Source of the DNA: DATKQY01 sp035532475 | Lineage (GTDB): Bacteria; Actinomycetota; Acidimicrobiia; Acidimicrobiales; Bog-793 | Direction of reading: 5' to 3' | DNA: 64,000 nt | Assembly (NCBI GenBank): GCA_035532475.1 | Contig: DATKQY010000042.1 | Span: 30,603-94,602, forward strand | Part shown: positions 17,669-26,395 of the stretch, piece after piece | Numbering within the stretch: the first letter of the stretch is position 1 | How the letters are laid out: each line of letters opens with the position of its first letter | Translations under genes and position numbers: made by a program | Notes under the pieces: model-generated | What the model saw: only the letters and a program-made list of their open reading frames with translations | Databases searched by the model: none | What the model was told of the DNA's origin: nothing

Positions 17669-19588
17669 CTAGACGCCCATGAGCAGCGTGCCGACGAGCG
17701 GCGAGCCCCGGAACTCCTCGGCGGTCCCCTCGAACACGAGCCGACCCGTCGCGAGCACGAAGATGCGTTCGGCGATGGCCGCGACGAGGCCAAGGTCGTG
17801 CTCGACCAGCACGACGCAGGTCAGCTCGGCCACGGTCCGTAGCACGTCCTTCAGCTCCTCGCGCTGGGCCTCAGAGAGCCCGGACGCCGGCTCGTCGAGG
17901 AGCAGGACGCGGGGCTTGCTCGCGATCGCGCGGGCGAGCTCCACCATGCGCTGGCGCTCCAGGGTGAGCGAGGTCGCCTCGAGGCCGGCCAGGTCGCCGA
18001 GCCCGAGGTACTCGAGGGCCTCCATCGCCCGGTCGCGCGCGTCGGCGAGGCGGTTCCTGACGATGCCCCGCGCGATCGTCGCACGGTTCGAGTCCAGGCA
18101 CGCCACGGCGACGTTGTCGATCACCGTCCGCCCGCGGATGAGGTGCACGGCCTGGAACGTCCGGCTCACCCCGAGGTGGAAGCGCTCCGAGGCGGGGAGC
18201 CGGGTGATCTCGCGCTCGCCGAGCGAGACGCCGCCGGCGGAGGGGCTGACACTGCCGCCGATGACGTTGAGCAGCGTCGTCTTCCCCGCGCCGTTCGGCC
18301 CGCAGAGCCCGAAGATGCCCCTCGACGGTAGGGAGAACGAGACATCGTCGAGCACCTTCAGGCCGCCGTACTCCTTGTTCACGCCCGAGCAGGCGAGGGT
18401 GCCGTCACCCGAGCCGCCCCGCTCGGCAACGCGCTCCGCCCAGCTCAGCCGGAACGGTGAGTTCGACGCAGCTACGCCGCGCTCCTCGTGGGACTCGCCC
18501 GCCTCGAGCGCCTGCTCGACCTCGGCGTCGAGCGCGCCCGGGACGCCGGGCAGCACCAGTGACGAGACGCCCCGACCTCCGGCTCGGCGCGCGCGCGCCC
18601 ACGCGACGAGCGTCAGCCCGATGCCCGCCAGCCCCTCGGGCTCGATCAGGAGCACCGCGGTGATGAGCACACCCTCGATGATGAGGATGTGGATGCTCAC
18701 GAAGTTGCTCGCGCCCTGCACGTACTGGATCGCGAACGCGCCGATGACCGCCCCGATCACGCTGCGGCGGCCGCCGACGAAGAGCATCATCAGCAACGAC
18801 AGCTCCGTCGTCACCCCGACGAGCGTCGCCGGGACGAACTGCTCCGTCCCTGCGTACATGGCGCCGCCGAGCGAGGCGAGCATGGAGCCCACGACGAACA
18901 GCTCGAGCTTGCGGCGCGGGGTCGACACGCCCATCGCCGCCGCGGTCCCCTCGCTCACCCCGAGGGCGAAGAACTCGAGACCGATGTCGGAGGACAGGAT
19001 CCGTGAACCGATGAAGACGACGATCGAGATGATGACGACCACGACGAGGCCGTTGCCCACCACGGTGGCGGTGACCGAGCTCGACGTCCACAGGCTCCCG
19101 GTCAGCGGCATCCCGACGGCTCCGCCGAGGTAACCGGCCGAGCTCAGGTAACCGGTCGCGATGAGCGGGAACATGATCGTCGCCACCGCGAGGGCGAGCC
19201 CCGGCGCCTTCGTGACGACCCTGCCGATGAGCGTCGCCGCGATGCCGCTGCCGAGCGTCACGATGACGGCGGCGAGCGGGACGCCGATGCCGGCGTCGAC
19301 GTTCAGCGCGGCGACGCCGTATGCGCCGAGGCCCATGAAGACCGACTGGCTGAAGGCGATCTGCTGGCTGAAGCCGATCTGGATCGCCATGCCGGCGGTG
19401 ACGATCGCGTACGTGAGCGAGAGGACGAAGACGCTCCCCACGTACTGCTGGGCGAAGAAGGCCATCATGATGATGCCGGCCACGAGCACGAAGCCCGTCG
19501 AGAGCAGCGGCCCCCGAAGCGTGGTTCCGCGTCCGGAGCGGGCCGAGGCGGACCGCGAGGGCTTGTCCGCGAGCACCGAGGTGGCCAT
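17669..19588 (-). CDS. livM: LivM-LivG fusion: ABC permease and ATPase in one chain
   Basis: 639 residues. Residues about 25-350 form a LivM-type permease with about nine hydrophobic segments (QIGFSQQIAFSQSVFMGLGAYG is the family motif), then a linker of about 50 residues, then a LivG-type ATPase (about 397-639). Walker A GPNGAGKTT is at about 430-438, Walker B VLLLDEP, and VLVEHDLG holds the H-loop. The signature loop reads SLTLERQRMVELARA, a weak version of LSxGQ. Fusions of this pair occur in some bacteria. ATG at 19588, two bases after the livH stop. Confidence 0.9.
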   Translation of the reverse strand: MATSVLADKPSRSASARSGRGTTLRGPLLSTGFVLVAGIIMMAFFAQQYVGSVFVLSLTYAIVTAGMAIQIGFSQQIAFSQSVFMGLGAYGVAALNVDAGIGVPLAAVIVTLGSGIAATLIGRVVTKAPGLALAVATIMFPLIATGYLSSAGYLGGAVGMPLTGSLWTSSSVTATVVGNGLVVVVIISIVVFIGSRILSSDIGLEFFALGVSEGTAAAMGVSTPRRKLELFVVGSMLASLGGAMYAGTEQFVPATLVGVTTELSLLMMLFVGGRRSVIGAVIGAFAIQYVQGASNFVSIHILIIEGVLITAVLLIEPEGLAGIGLTLVAWARARRAGGRGVSSLVLPGVPGALDAEVEQALEAGESHEERGVAASNSPFRLSWAERVAERGGSGDGTLACSGVNKEYGGLKVLDDVSFSLPSRGIFGLCGPNGAGKTTLLNVIGGSVSPSAGGVSLGEREITRLPASERFHLGVSRTFQAVHLIRGRTVIDNVAVACLDSNRATIARGIVRNRLADARDRAMEALEYLGLGDLAGLEATSLTLERQRMVELARAIASKPRVLLLDEPASGLSEAQREELKDVLRTVAELTCVVLVEHDLGLVAAIAERIFVLATGRLVFEGTAEEFRGSPLVGTLLMGV

Positions 19589-19590
19589 GG

Positions 19591-20475
19591 CTAGCTCCCC
19601 ACCGCGACGTCGAGGCCCATCGCACTCGGTCGCAGGAGCACCAGGCCCGCGAGGATCGCGTAGAGGATCGTGTCGTTGTACTGCGTGCTCACGTAGCCGC
19701 CGAGGATCGACTCGAGGACGCCGATCGCCACCCCGGCGACGACGGCACGGCCCGGCTTTTGGAAGCCGGCGTACGCGGCGGCGATGAACCCGGTGAGGCT
19801 GATCGCCGAGCCGGTGTTGAACGAGTAGCCGGTGAGCGGCGACTGGAGGATGCCGAAGACCGCGGCGAGCACCGCCGTCACGACGAAGATGCTCCGGCGG
19901 TACTGGCGGGTGTCCACCCCGACGATGCGCGCGCCGATGTAGTTCTCGCCACACGCCTCGACCGCCTTGCCGGCGAGGGTGAAGCGGATGAAGGAGGCGA
20001 AGAGCACCCCGCTCACGACGGCGCAGCCGAGGACGAGCAGCCCCGAGCGCTCGAAGTGGAGCGAGCCGAGGCTCAGCGAGTTCCCCTGCCACAGCGTCGG
20101 CGCGGCGTAGACGTTCGTGCCGAAGAGGATCTCCGCGAGGCCCTCGAGGAAGAACGAGAGCGCAAAGGTGAAGAAGAAGGTGATGACGATGCCCTCTTGG
20201 CGGCGCTTGCCGTCTTGGGCGAGGCGCAGGATGACCCGGTCGTAGAGGTAGGCGGCGGCGCCCGCCGCGGCGAGCGTCGCGAAGATGGCGCCCGCCACCG
20301 GCCAGTGGTGCACGCGAACGAGGTTGTCGACGCCGAGGGCGCCGATCATCGCGAAGTCACCGACCGCGAGGTTCAAGATGTTGCTGACGCGAAACCACAG
20401 CGCCACGCAGACGGCGAAGACGGCATAGATGGATCCGGTGATCAGCCCAGCGATGATGAGGTTGCCGAGCTTCAT
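19591..20475 (-). CDS. livH: Branched-chain amino acid ABC permease LivH
   Basis: 294-residue inner-membrane permease with about eight hydrophobic helices. NLIIAGLITGSIYAVFAV at the start and GARIVGVDTRQYRR with the EAA-like ENYIGARIVG loop are family features. It pairs with the LivM domain to form the channel for the substrate delivered by LivK. It lies between livF and livMG with short gaps (42 and 2 bp). Confidence 0.92.
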   Translation of the reverse strand: MKLGNLIIAGLITGSIYAVFAVCVALWFRVSNILNLAVGDFAMIGALGVDNLVRVHHWPVAGAIFATLAAAGAAAYLYDRVILRLAQDGKRRQEGIVITFFFTFALSFFLEGLAEILFGTNVYAAPTLWQGNSLSLGSLHFERSGLLVLGCAVVSGVLFASFIRFTLAGKAVEACGENYIGARIVGVDTRQYRRSIFVVTAVLAAVFGILQSPLTGYSFNTGSAISLTGFIAAAYAGFQKPGRAVVAGVAIGVLESILGGYVSTQYNDTILYAILAGLVLLRPSAMGLDVAVGS

Positions 20476-20517
20476 CGCTCGGCACCCGGGCGGCAGGGGG
20501 CCGGCAGGCGGCGCGCC

Positions 20518-21192
20518 TCAGACGACGACGCCATTGCGGACCTCCACCTGCCGGCTCGCGATCTGCAGAGCTCGCTTCGGCGCCTCTTCCACGATGATCA
20601 GGGTCCGTCCTTCCTGGTGGATCCGTGACAACGCCTCGTAGACGCGCTTGCTGATCGCCTCGGCGAGCCCGAGGCACGGCTCGTCCACGGCGAGGATCTT
20701 CGGATTGGCGGCGAGCCCGCGCGCGATCGCGACCATCTGCTGCTGACCGCCCGAGAGGGTGCCCGCCATCTGGCGCAGGTGCGGCTCGAGGTCCGGGAAC
20801 AGGTCGAGCGCTCGCTGGTAGGGCTCGGAGGTGCGCGCCTTGCGCAGATTGCGGGTCCAGCTGTAGCAGCCGAGCACGATGTTGTCGGTCACCGAGAGGT
20901 TCGGGTAGAGCTGCCGGCGCTCCGGTACGAGCGTGAGCCCCCGACGCGCCATGAACATCACGTCGCCAGCAGGCGCTGTGGTCCCGAAGATCTCGACCCG
21001 GCCGTGTCGCGCCGTCAGGCCGACCATGCCCATCACGATGCTGCTCTTGCCGTTGCCGTTCGGACCGACGATGGCGACGGACTCGCCCTCGTTCACGACG
21101 AACGTCGCGTCGTGCACCGCGACCACGTTCCCATAGGTCACGGACATCTTCGACACGTTCAGCGCAGGGACCTTAGCGACCACGGCCCTCAC
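20518..21192 (-). CDS. livF: Branched-chain amino acid ABC ATPase LivF
   Basis: 224-residue ATP-binding subunit. Walker A GPNGNGKSS, signature LSGGQQQMVAIARGLA and Walker B ILAVDEP are intact; LTLVPERRQLYPNLSV is typical of LivF. The switch position reads LIIVEEAPKRA, without the usual His. It heads the livFHMGK run. The start lies about 246 bases after the predicted promoter, giving a long untranslated leader. Confidence 0.9.
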   Translation of the reverse strand: MRAVVAKVPALNVSKMSVTYGNVVAVHDATFVVNEGESVAIVGPNGNGKSSIVMGMVGLTARHGRVEIFGTTAPAGDVMFMARRGLTLVPERRQLYPNLSVTDNIVLGCYSWTRNLRKARTSEPYQRALDLFPDLEPHLRQMAGTLSGGQQQMVAIARGLAANPKILAVDEPCLGLAEAISKRVYEALSRIHQEGRTLIIVEEAPKRALQIASRQVEVRNGVVV

Positions 21193-21444
21193 GCTCCCTG
21201 TTCACTCGCGCCGCGGCGACCTGGTCCCTCGCCGGTCCCCACGACGCCCTCCCTCGGCAACGACAGCTCGCATCAGTCCTCCGACGCCACGCGGGACGGG
21301 CCGGGCGCAAGCGCACCTGCTCGGAGCGTCGGGGGGAGTGTCGGCTCGAGGACGCGGGCAGACCGTCCGAGCGGCGCGCCGCGCGCCGCGCGCAATAGTG
21401 CAGGCAATCCCCTTGCCCTCGAACGTCTCCCCCGTGGGGCCGAC
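21193..21444 (-). other. Long untranslated leader of the liv genes
   Basis: About 250 bases between the predicted transcription start and the livF ATG. GC-rich, with no convincing small gene in either strand. I see no known riboswitch motif. Upstream of the promoter, up to 21621, the DNA is a short AT-richer stretch with no gene. Confidence 0.4.
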
Positions 21445-21472
21445 AGTATCCGGCCTCCTCAAGAACTGTCAA
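21445..21472 (-). promoter_or_regulatory. Promoter of the liv operon
   Basis: On the minus strand, a perfect -35 TTGACA (21467-21472) is followed after 16 bases by -10 GATACT (21445-21450). It lies in the relatively AT-rich gap before livF and directs transcription towards livF-livH-livMG-livK. Confidence 0.65.
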
Positions 21473-21621
21473 CGGCATTGCGTGCAACCCTCGTGTACGA
21501 AATTGCTCATCAGATCTTGTCCACTCCGCGCCCTCGAGACTGGATCCACGACCGCGTCCGATGACGTCCGCGGCCCTCGAGGTGTTGCCCCCCGACGCGG
21601 AGGGCCCTCCCGTCCCGCCTT

Positions 21622-23301
21622 CTACTCGACGAGCACGCCGCCTTCCTGCAACGGGCGCACGAGTCGACTGTAGATGGAGAGCCAGCCGTGCTCGCCTGAG
21701 TCCGGTGCCTGCCGCAGCCGGGCGCGGCGGGCGGTGAGCTCGCTCTCGGGGACCTCGAGGTCCACGACGCGCCGGTTCACGTCGATCGAGATCACGTCGC
21801 CGTTCTCGACGAGGCCGATAGGCCCTCCGGCGGCCGCCTCGGGGCAGACCTCGTTGACGACGAGCCCCCGGTTCGACAGGCCCGACTGCTGGCCGTCGGT
21901 CACGACCGCGACGTCACCGAGGAGGCCCTTGCCGTCGAGCGCGAACACGGTGTTGGAGGCCATCCCCATGCCCGGCGTGCCCCGGGGGCCGATCCCGCGC
22001 AGCACGACGACCTCGCCCGGCTTCACCTCGCCGCGCTGGATCGCCTCGAGCGACTCGGCGGAGGACTCGAAGATGTGCGCCGTGCCCCGGAAGGTGAGCT
22101 CCCGGTCGTCGGCGACCGCGAGCTTGACGATGCCCGTCGCGGGGGCGAGCGAGCCCCGGATGACGACGATCGCGGGTCGGCGGGCGTAGGGGTCGTCCAT
22201 CGTCCGGATGACCTCGCTGCCCGTCGAGGAGGCGTCGTGCAGGTTCTCGCCGACCGTGTGACCGCTCACCGTCATCGCGTCGGTGCGCAGCAGCGGCTCG
22301 AGCTGCTTCATGAGCGCCTTGGCGCCCCCGGCCGCCTCGAACTCCTCGATGACGTGCTCGCCGTTCGGGCGCACCGCGGCGAGCAGCGGGACCTCGTCGG
22401 CCAGCTGCTCGAACAGGCCGTAGACGTCGACGGGGCAGCGCGCCTCGACCGCGATCCCCTGCAGGTGCTTGATCGTGTTGATCGAGCCGCTCACGCTGAG
22501 CATCGCCATGGCCGCGTTCGCGAAGGCGTCGGCAGTGAGGATGGCCCGCGGCGTCAGGTCCTCCCAGACCATCTCCACGATGCGACGCCCGGCGAGCTCG
22601 ACGGCTTCCCACATCTTCTCGCTGTTCGCGAGCACCGGCGTCGTGCCCGGCAGCGCCATGCCGAGCGCCTCGGTCACGATGTGCATCGAGTTGGCGGTTC
22701 CCATCCCGGCGCAGACGCCCGGCCCGAGGATGGCGTTCTCGCTCATCTCGCGAAGGTCGTCCGTCGTGAAGGAGGCGCTGCCCGTCGCGCGGCGGGCGGC
22801 GTTCAGCCACACGTCCTCGATGTCGATGTGCTCGCCGCGGTAGGTCCCGCTCGGCTGGTAGCCGCACGGGACCACGATGGTCGGGATGTTCAGCCTGCCC
22901 GCCGCCATGAGCTGGCCGGGGACCGTCTTGTCGCACGAGGCCAGGCAGACCATACCGTCGAGCAACGCGCCCTCCACCGCCACCTCGACGTCGTTCACGA
23001 TCAGGTCGCGGCCCGAGAGGATGTAGCCGCCTCGGTGGCCGGCGCCCGTGATGAAGTCGGCCGGCGCGGCCGTCCGCACCTCGAAGGGGATGCCGCCGGC
23101 GGCGCGGATGGCTTCCTTCATCCGTGCGGCGATGCCGTCGAGGTGGATGAAGCAGGCGGCCAGCGTCGAGGAGGAGTTGACGATGGCGATCTTCGGCTTC
23201 GTCATATCCTCCTCGGAGATCCCGAAGGCGGACCACTCGGCGCGCCGGATCGCCCAGGCGACCGAGCCGACCTCGACGTTGCTGCGCAGCTTCTTGGTCA
23301 T
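21622..23301 (-). CDS. IlvD/Edd family dehydratase
   Basis: 559-residue iron-sulfur dehydratase. The three cluster cysteines appear in AACFIHLDG, LASCDKTVPGQ and GPGVCAGMGTANSM. The catalytic loop DGQQSGLSNRG near the C-terminus is also conserved. Family members dehydrate dihydroxyacids (IlvD) or sugar acids (for example arabinonate dehydratase). A sugar acid or another catabolic acid is the more likely substrate here, because no ilv genes adjoin it and an FAD oxidoreductase and ABC importer do. The ATG at 23301 follows AGAGGGGGAG. Confidence 0.88.
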   Translation of the reverse strand: MTKKLRSNVEVGSVAWAIRRAEWSAFGISEEDMTKPKIAIVNSSSTLAACFIHLDGIAARMKEAIRAAGGIPFEVRTAAPADFITGAGHRGGYILSGRDLIVNDVEVAVEGALLDGMVCLASCDKTVPGQLMAAGRLNIPTIVVPCGYQPSGTYRGEHIDIEDVWLNAARRATGSASFTTDDLREMSENAILGPGVCAGMGTANSMHIVTEALGMALPGTTPVLANSEKMWEAVELAGRRIVEMVWEDLTPRAILTADAFANAAMAMLSVSGSINTIKHLQGIAVEARCPVDVYGLFEQLADEVPLLAAVRPNGEHVIEEFEAAGGAKALMKQLEPLLRTDAMTVSGHTVGENLHDASSTGSEVIRTMDDPYARRPAIVVIRGSLAPATGIVKLAVADDRELTFRGTAHIFESSAESLEAIQRGEVKPGEVVVLRGIGPRGTPGMGMASNTVFALDGKGLLGDVAVVTDGQQSGLSNRGLVVNEVCPEAAAGGPIGLVENGDVISIDVNRRVVDLEVPESELTARRARLRQAPDSGEHGWLSIYSRLVRPLQEGGVLVE

Positions 23302-23475
23302 CGAGACTCCCCCTCTGGGCACGGGACCGCCCTCGTCCCTACCGCCCCCACGCCCTCCGAGCGCACAGAACGTAGCACCACGCACCGATCGTTGACCGAA
23401 TTGCGCGCACCATAGCCGACCGTCGCGCGCCCCTTCCCGGCAGGCGGCGCCGCCCGCGGCGGCGCGTGCCGGCCT

Positions 23476-24783
23476 CTAGTCCATGCGGACCAGGTTGTCG
23501 GCCAGGCGCTCACGCAGCGCGGCGATGTCGATCTCGTGCACGCTCGACGACCCGGCGAGGTCGAGGCTGTGCGCCGCCGCCGCACCCATCGCGATGCACG
23601 GGCCCATGACGCGAACGCTCGAGAGGGCGGCCGCGTCCCCGTCGATGCAGCGACCGGCGGCGACCACGTTGTCGACGTCGGAGGGCGTCATCGACGAGAG
23701 CGGGACGTAGTGGAGGTGGTCCGCGTCGAACGGCTCCCAGACGTAGCCCTCGGCGCTGCTGTGCAGCTCGATGGGCCATGCGGTGCGCGCCACGGCGTCG
23801 TCGAAGCGCGTCCCGTCGCGCACCTCCTCGACGCTTAGCTGGTGGGTGCCGACGATCCAGCGGGTCTGGCGGATCCCCGGGTAGCCGTAGGCGCGTACCT
23901 TGGCCGGACCGAACAGCTCGGGGAACTCGCCCTTCAAGAACGTGAGCGCCCGGTCCGCCTGGGCCTTGCCCTCCAGCCCCACCTTGGACGCCGCCACCGG
24001 CTCGAGGGGGGTCTCCACGTGCGTCATGTTCATCAGCGCCGTGCCCCGGGAGGGGAAGCTCATGGCGAAGCCGTCCTTGCGGATCAGTCCGTAGGCGTCG
24101 GCCTTCTCCCGCAGCCGTCCGTGCATCTCGTCCATCGTCGGGTACGTCGCGTCGCCGATCCCCTCGAGCACCATCATCTGCGAGCCGTAGATCGGACCCT
24201 CGGCCGGCTCCCGGCACGGGAGCCCCGCGTACCAGGCGATCGCGGCGTCGCCGCTCGAGTCGACGAACCCGTTCGCCCGCACCCGCACGTCGCCGTAGCG
24301 GGTGGCGAAGTCGATCGCGCTGACGCGCCGGCTCTCGACGCGCACCTCGCGCATGACCGCCCCGACGACGACGGTGATCCCGGCGCGCCGCACCGCCTCC
24401 TCGACCCAGCGCGACAGCGCGACCTCGTCGTACATCACGACGGTCGTCATCGGGCCGCGCCGGTAGTGCAACGCGCCCGCCTCGCCGAGATCTCGCAGGA
24501 TGTCGTCGGCCACCCCGTGGGTCACCTGGTACCCGCCCTCGGCGCCATTCGAGAACAGGCCGCAGAACGTCCCGATGATCGAGTTCACCGCTTGGCCACC
24601 GAGCGCAGGGAGGCCGTCGACGAGCACGACCCGGCGCCCGAGGCGAGCTGCCTCGAGCGAGGCGGAGATCCCGGAGATCCCGGCGCCGACGACGCAGATG
24701 TCAGCGTCGACCTCCTCGATCGGACGCCCCGGGTCGCGCCGCACGATCCGGGTGCCCGTCTTCAGCTGGCTCTGCTGGCTCAC
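23476..24783 (-). CDS. FAD-dependent oxidoreductase (FAD_oxidored family)
   Basis: 435-residue flavoprotein. The N-terminal dinucleotide motif VVGAGISGISASLEAARLG and VLVDGLPALGGQ fit the PF12831-type FAD-dependent oxidoreductases, and VVAAGRCIDGDAAALSSVRV is the C-terminal FAD block seen in this family. Substrate not known. GTG at 24783 with AAGGGGAGA before it. It is upstream of the IlvD-like gene on the same strand, so both may belong to one catabolic unit. Confidence 0.85.
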   Translation of the reverse strand: MSQQSQLKTGTRIVRRDPGRPIEEVDADICVVGAGISGISASLEAARLGRRVVLVDGLPALGGQAVNSIIGTFCGLFSNGAEGGYQVTHGVADDILRDLGEAGALHYRRGPMTTVVMYDEVALSRWVEEAVRRAGITVVVGAVMREVRVESRRVSAIDFATRYGDVRVRANGFVDSSGDAAIAWYAGLPCREPAEGPIYGSQMMVLEGIGDATYPTMDEMHGRLREKADAYGLIRKDGFAMSFPSRGTALMNMTHVETPLEPVAASKVGLEGKAQADRALTFLKGEFPELFGPAKVRAYGYPGIRQTRWIVGTHQLSVEEVRDGTRFDDAVARTAWPIELHSSAEGYVWEPFDADHLHYVPLSSMTPSDVDNVVAAGRCIDGDAAALSSVRVMGPCIAMGAAAAHSLDLAGSSSVHEIDIAALRERLADNLVRMD

Positions 24784-25010
24784 GTCGTCTCTCCCCTTGG
24801 CTGATGCCGCGTGCGGACCGCCCCCGGCCTGGTCCCCGTCGTCGGCCGGCACTTTACCGTCAGGCCCCTCCAGCAGTCCCCCTGGCGCACCACGGCAGGC
24901 ACCGCGCCCCGCCGTGGTGCCCGGCGCCCGCCCCGCCCGGCCGCGCCCGCGTGGCACACTGGCCCGGGGGAGGCTGGCGATGCCGTGACGGCATCGGACA
25001 AGGAGCAGCG

Positions 25011-25859
25011 ATGCCAGCCGAACATGAGCTGACGGTGGACGGACGGCGGATCGTCCATCTCGACTACGGCAACCCCGAGGCGTTCCCGCTCGTCCTCGTC
25101 CACGGCTACACGGCCTTCCCGCACGAGTGGGACGACGTCGCCACCGAGCTCGTGCCGATCCGGCACGTGATCGCGGCGGGACTGCGCGGCCACGGCACGA
25201 GCGACTGGGCCGATCCGGGGGACTACCCGCTCCACGGCTTCGTCGAGGACCTCGCCGCGCAGGTGGACGAGCTCGGTCTCGCTGAGTTCGACCTCCTCGG
25301 GCACTCGATGGGCGGCGCCGTGGCCATCGCCTACACCGCGCAGCACCCCGGGCGCGTCAGACGGCTCGTCATCGTCGACGCCGGGCCGATCGACGCCGCG
25401 GCCTTCGCCTCGGAAGACAGCCCACGACCCGTCGTGCCGTCGTCGTTCCCCAACCGGGCGGCAGCCGAGGAGTACCTCCGCAGCTCACCCGCCTTCGCCG
25501 GCTTTCCCTCCTCGTTCGCGGACTGCCGGCTGGAGCACGCGCTGCGCGAGCTCGACGACGGCGCAGTTGCTTGGCGCTGCGACCTGGCACACCTGCCGAG
25601 CGCCTTCGGCCCGCCGAACGGTGCCGAGTTCGGCGAGGTCCTCTGGGACCAGGTCGCGGCGATCCCGTGCCCGACGCTGTTGATGCGGGCCGGCCCTTCG
25701 CCCGTGCTCCCGAGCGAGACCGCCGAGCGGATGCTGACCTCGAACCCGTGCTTCAGCTATCTCGAGGTGCCGGGCGCTGCCCACTGGATCCAGGTCACCC
25801 ATCCGGACGTCTTCTTGGGGGCGGTGCGTGCCTTCCTCGGCGCCCGCGAGGGCGGCTGA
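25011..25859 (+). CDS. Alpha/beta hydrolase
   Basis: 282-residue alpha/beta-hydrolase. Oxyanion region VLVHGYTAFPHEW, nucleophile elbow GHSMGGA and the catalytic His in PGAAHWIQV are visible; the acid residue probably lies in the GPSPVLPSE region. Likely an esterase or C-C/ether hydrolase on small molecules. The ATG at 25011 has AAGGAGC before it. It is divergent from the FAD oxidoreductase, suggesting shared regulation in the 228-bp gap. Confidence 0.88.
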   Translation: MPAEHELTVDGRRIVHLDYGNPEAFPLVLVHGYTAFPHEWDDVATELVPIRHVIAAGLRGHGTSDWADPGDYPLHGFVEDLAAQVDELGLAEFDLLGHSMGGAVAIAYTAQHPGRVRRLVIVDAGPIDAAAFASEDSPRPVVPSSFPNRAAAEEYLRSSPAFAGFPSSFADCRLEHALRELDDGAVAWRCDLAHLPSAFGPPNGAEFGEVLWDQVAAIPCPTLLMRAGPSPVLPSETAERMLTSNPCFSYLEVPGAAHWIQVTHPDVFLGAVRAFLGAREGG

Positions 25860-25883
25860 CCCCCGGGCGCGTCACCGTGGGGC

Positions 25884-26342
25884 TCAAAGTCGCATGTTCG
25901 GGCCGCTCAGCTCCGCCGCGCCCTCAGACATCGGGGGCGGGCCGGGCCGGTGCGGGATCGTCCACTCCTCGCGGCGCGAGATCAGCCACCGGTCCCCGCG
26001 CCTGACGAGCGTGTCGACGTAGCGGCCGACGATCGCGTTCTCGAAGTTCTGCGTGATCCAGACCACGTCGGTGCGGGCGTTGGCGTGCGCGCCGTCCTCG
26101 GCGAGCTCGATCACGGGGTTCGAGCACATGTGCTTGCCCCGGTACTCGGGCGGCAGACACGTCGTCATGAACGCCCGCAGGGCGTCGAGCCCCTCGATCG
26201 GGGTGCCGTCGACGACCCAGACGATGTCCTCGGTCCACAACCGCTCCCAGGAGTCCCAGTCGTAGTCGTCGAACGCGGCGCAGTACCGGGCGAGGAGATC
26301 GCGGATCGCCTCCCGGGCGAGCAGTTGCTCCAGCGGGGTCAT
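25884..26342 (-). CDS. SnoaL/NTF2-like protein
   Basis: 152-residue NTF2-fold protein. AREAIRDLLARYCAAFDDYDWDSW opens like the bile-acid dehydratase, dioxygenase beta-subunit and SnoaL_4 group, and RRGDRWLISRREEWTIP is the typical last strand. Possible roles are dehydration or isomerisation of a ring compound. It is convergent with the hydrolase gene (24 bp gap). The palindrome at 26351-26366 overlaps its likely promoter. Confidence 0.8.
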   Translation of the reverse strand: MTPLEQLLAREAIRDLLARYCAAFDDYDWDSWERLWTEDIVWVVDGTPIEGLDALRAFMTTCLPPEYRGKHMCSNPVIELAEDGAHANARTDVVWITQNFENAIVGRYVDTLVRRGDRWLISRREEWTIPHRPGPPPMSEGAAELSGPNMRL

Positions 26343-26350
26343 CGGACCTT

Positions 26351-26366
26351 GATCCTATATGGGATC
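26351..26366. promoter_or_regulatory. Inverted repeat next to an NTF2-like gene
   Basis: GATCCTATATGGGATC: five-base arms GATCC and GGATC around TATATG. It is 8 bp before the ATG of the NTF2-like gene and contains the only TA-rich tract there, so it could be an operator over a -10 element. No repressor gene lies adjacent. Confidence 0.35.
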
Positions 26367-26395
26367 ATTCACCATTGCCCCGGCTCCGGGCTCCC

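Noticed and set aside
23380..23415. TTGACC...CATAGC promoter on the plus strand
   Set aside because: Spacing is acceptable, but no plus-strand gene follows.
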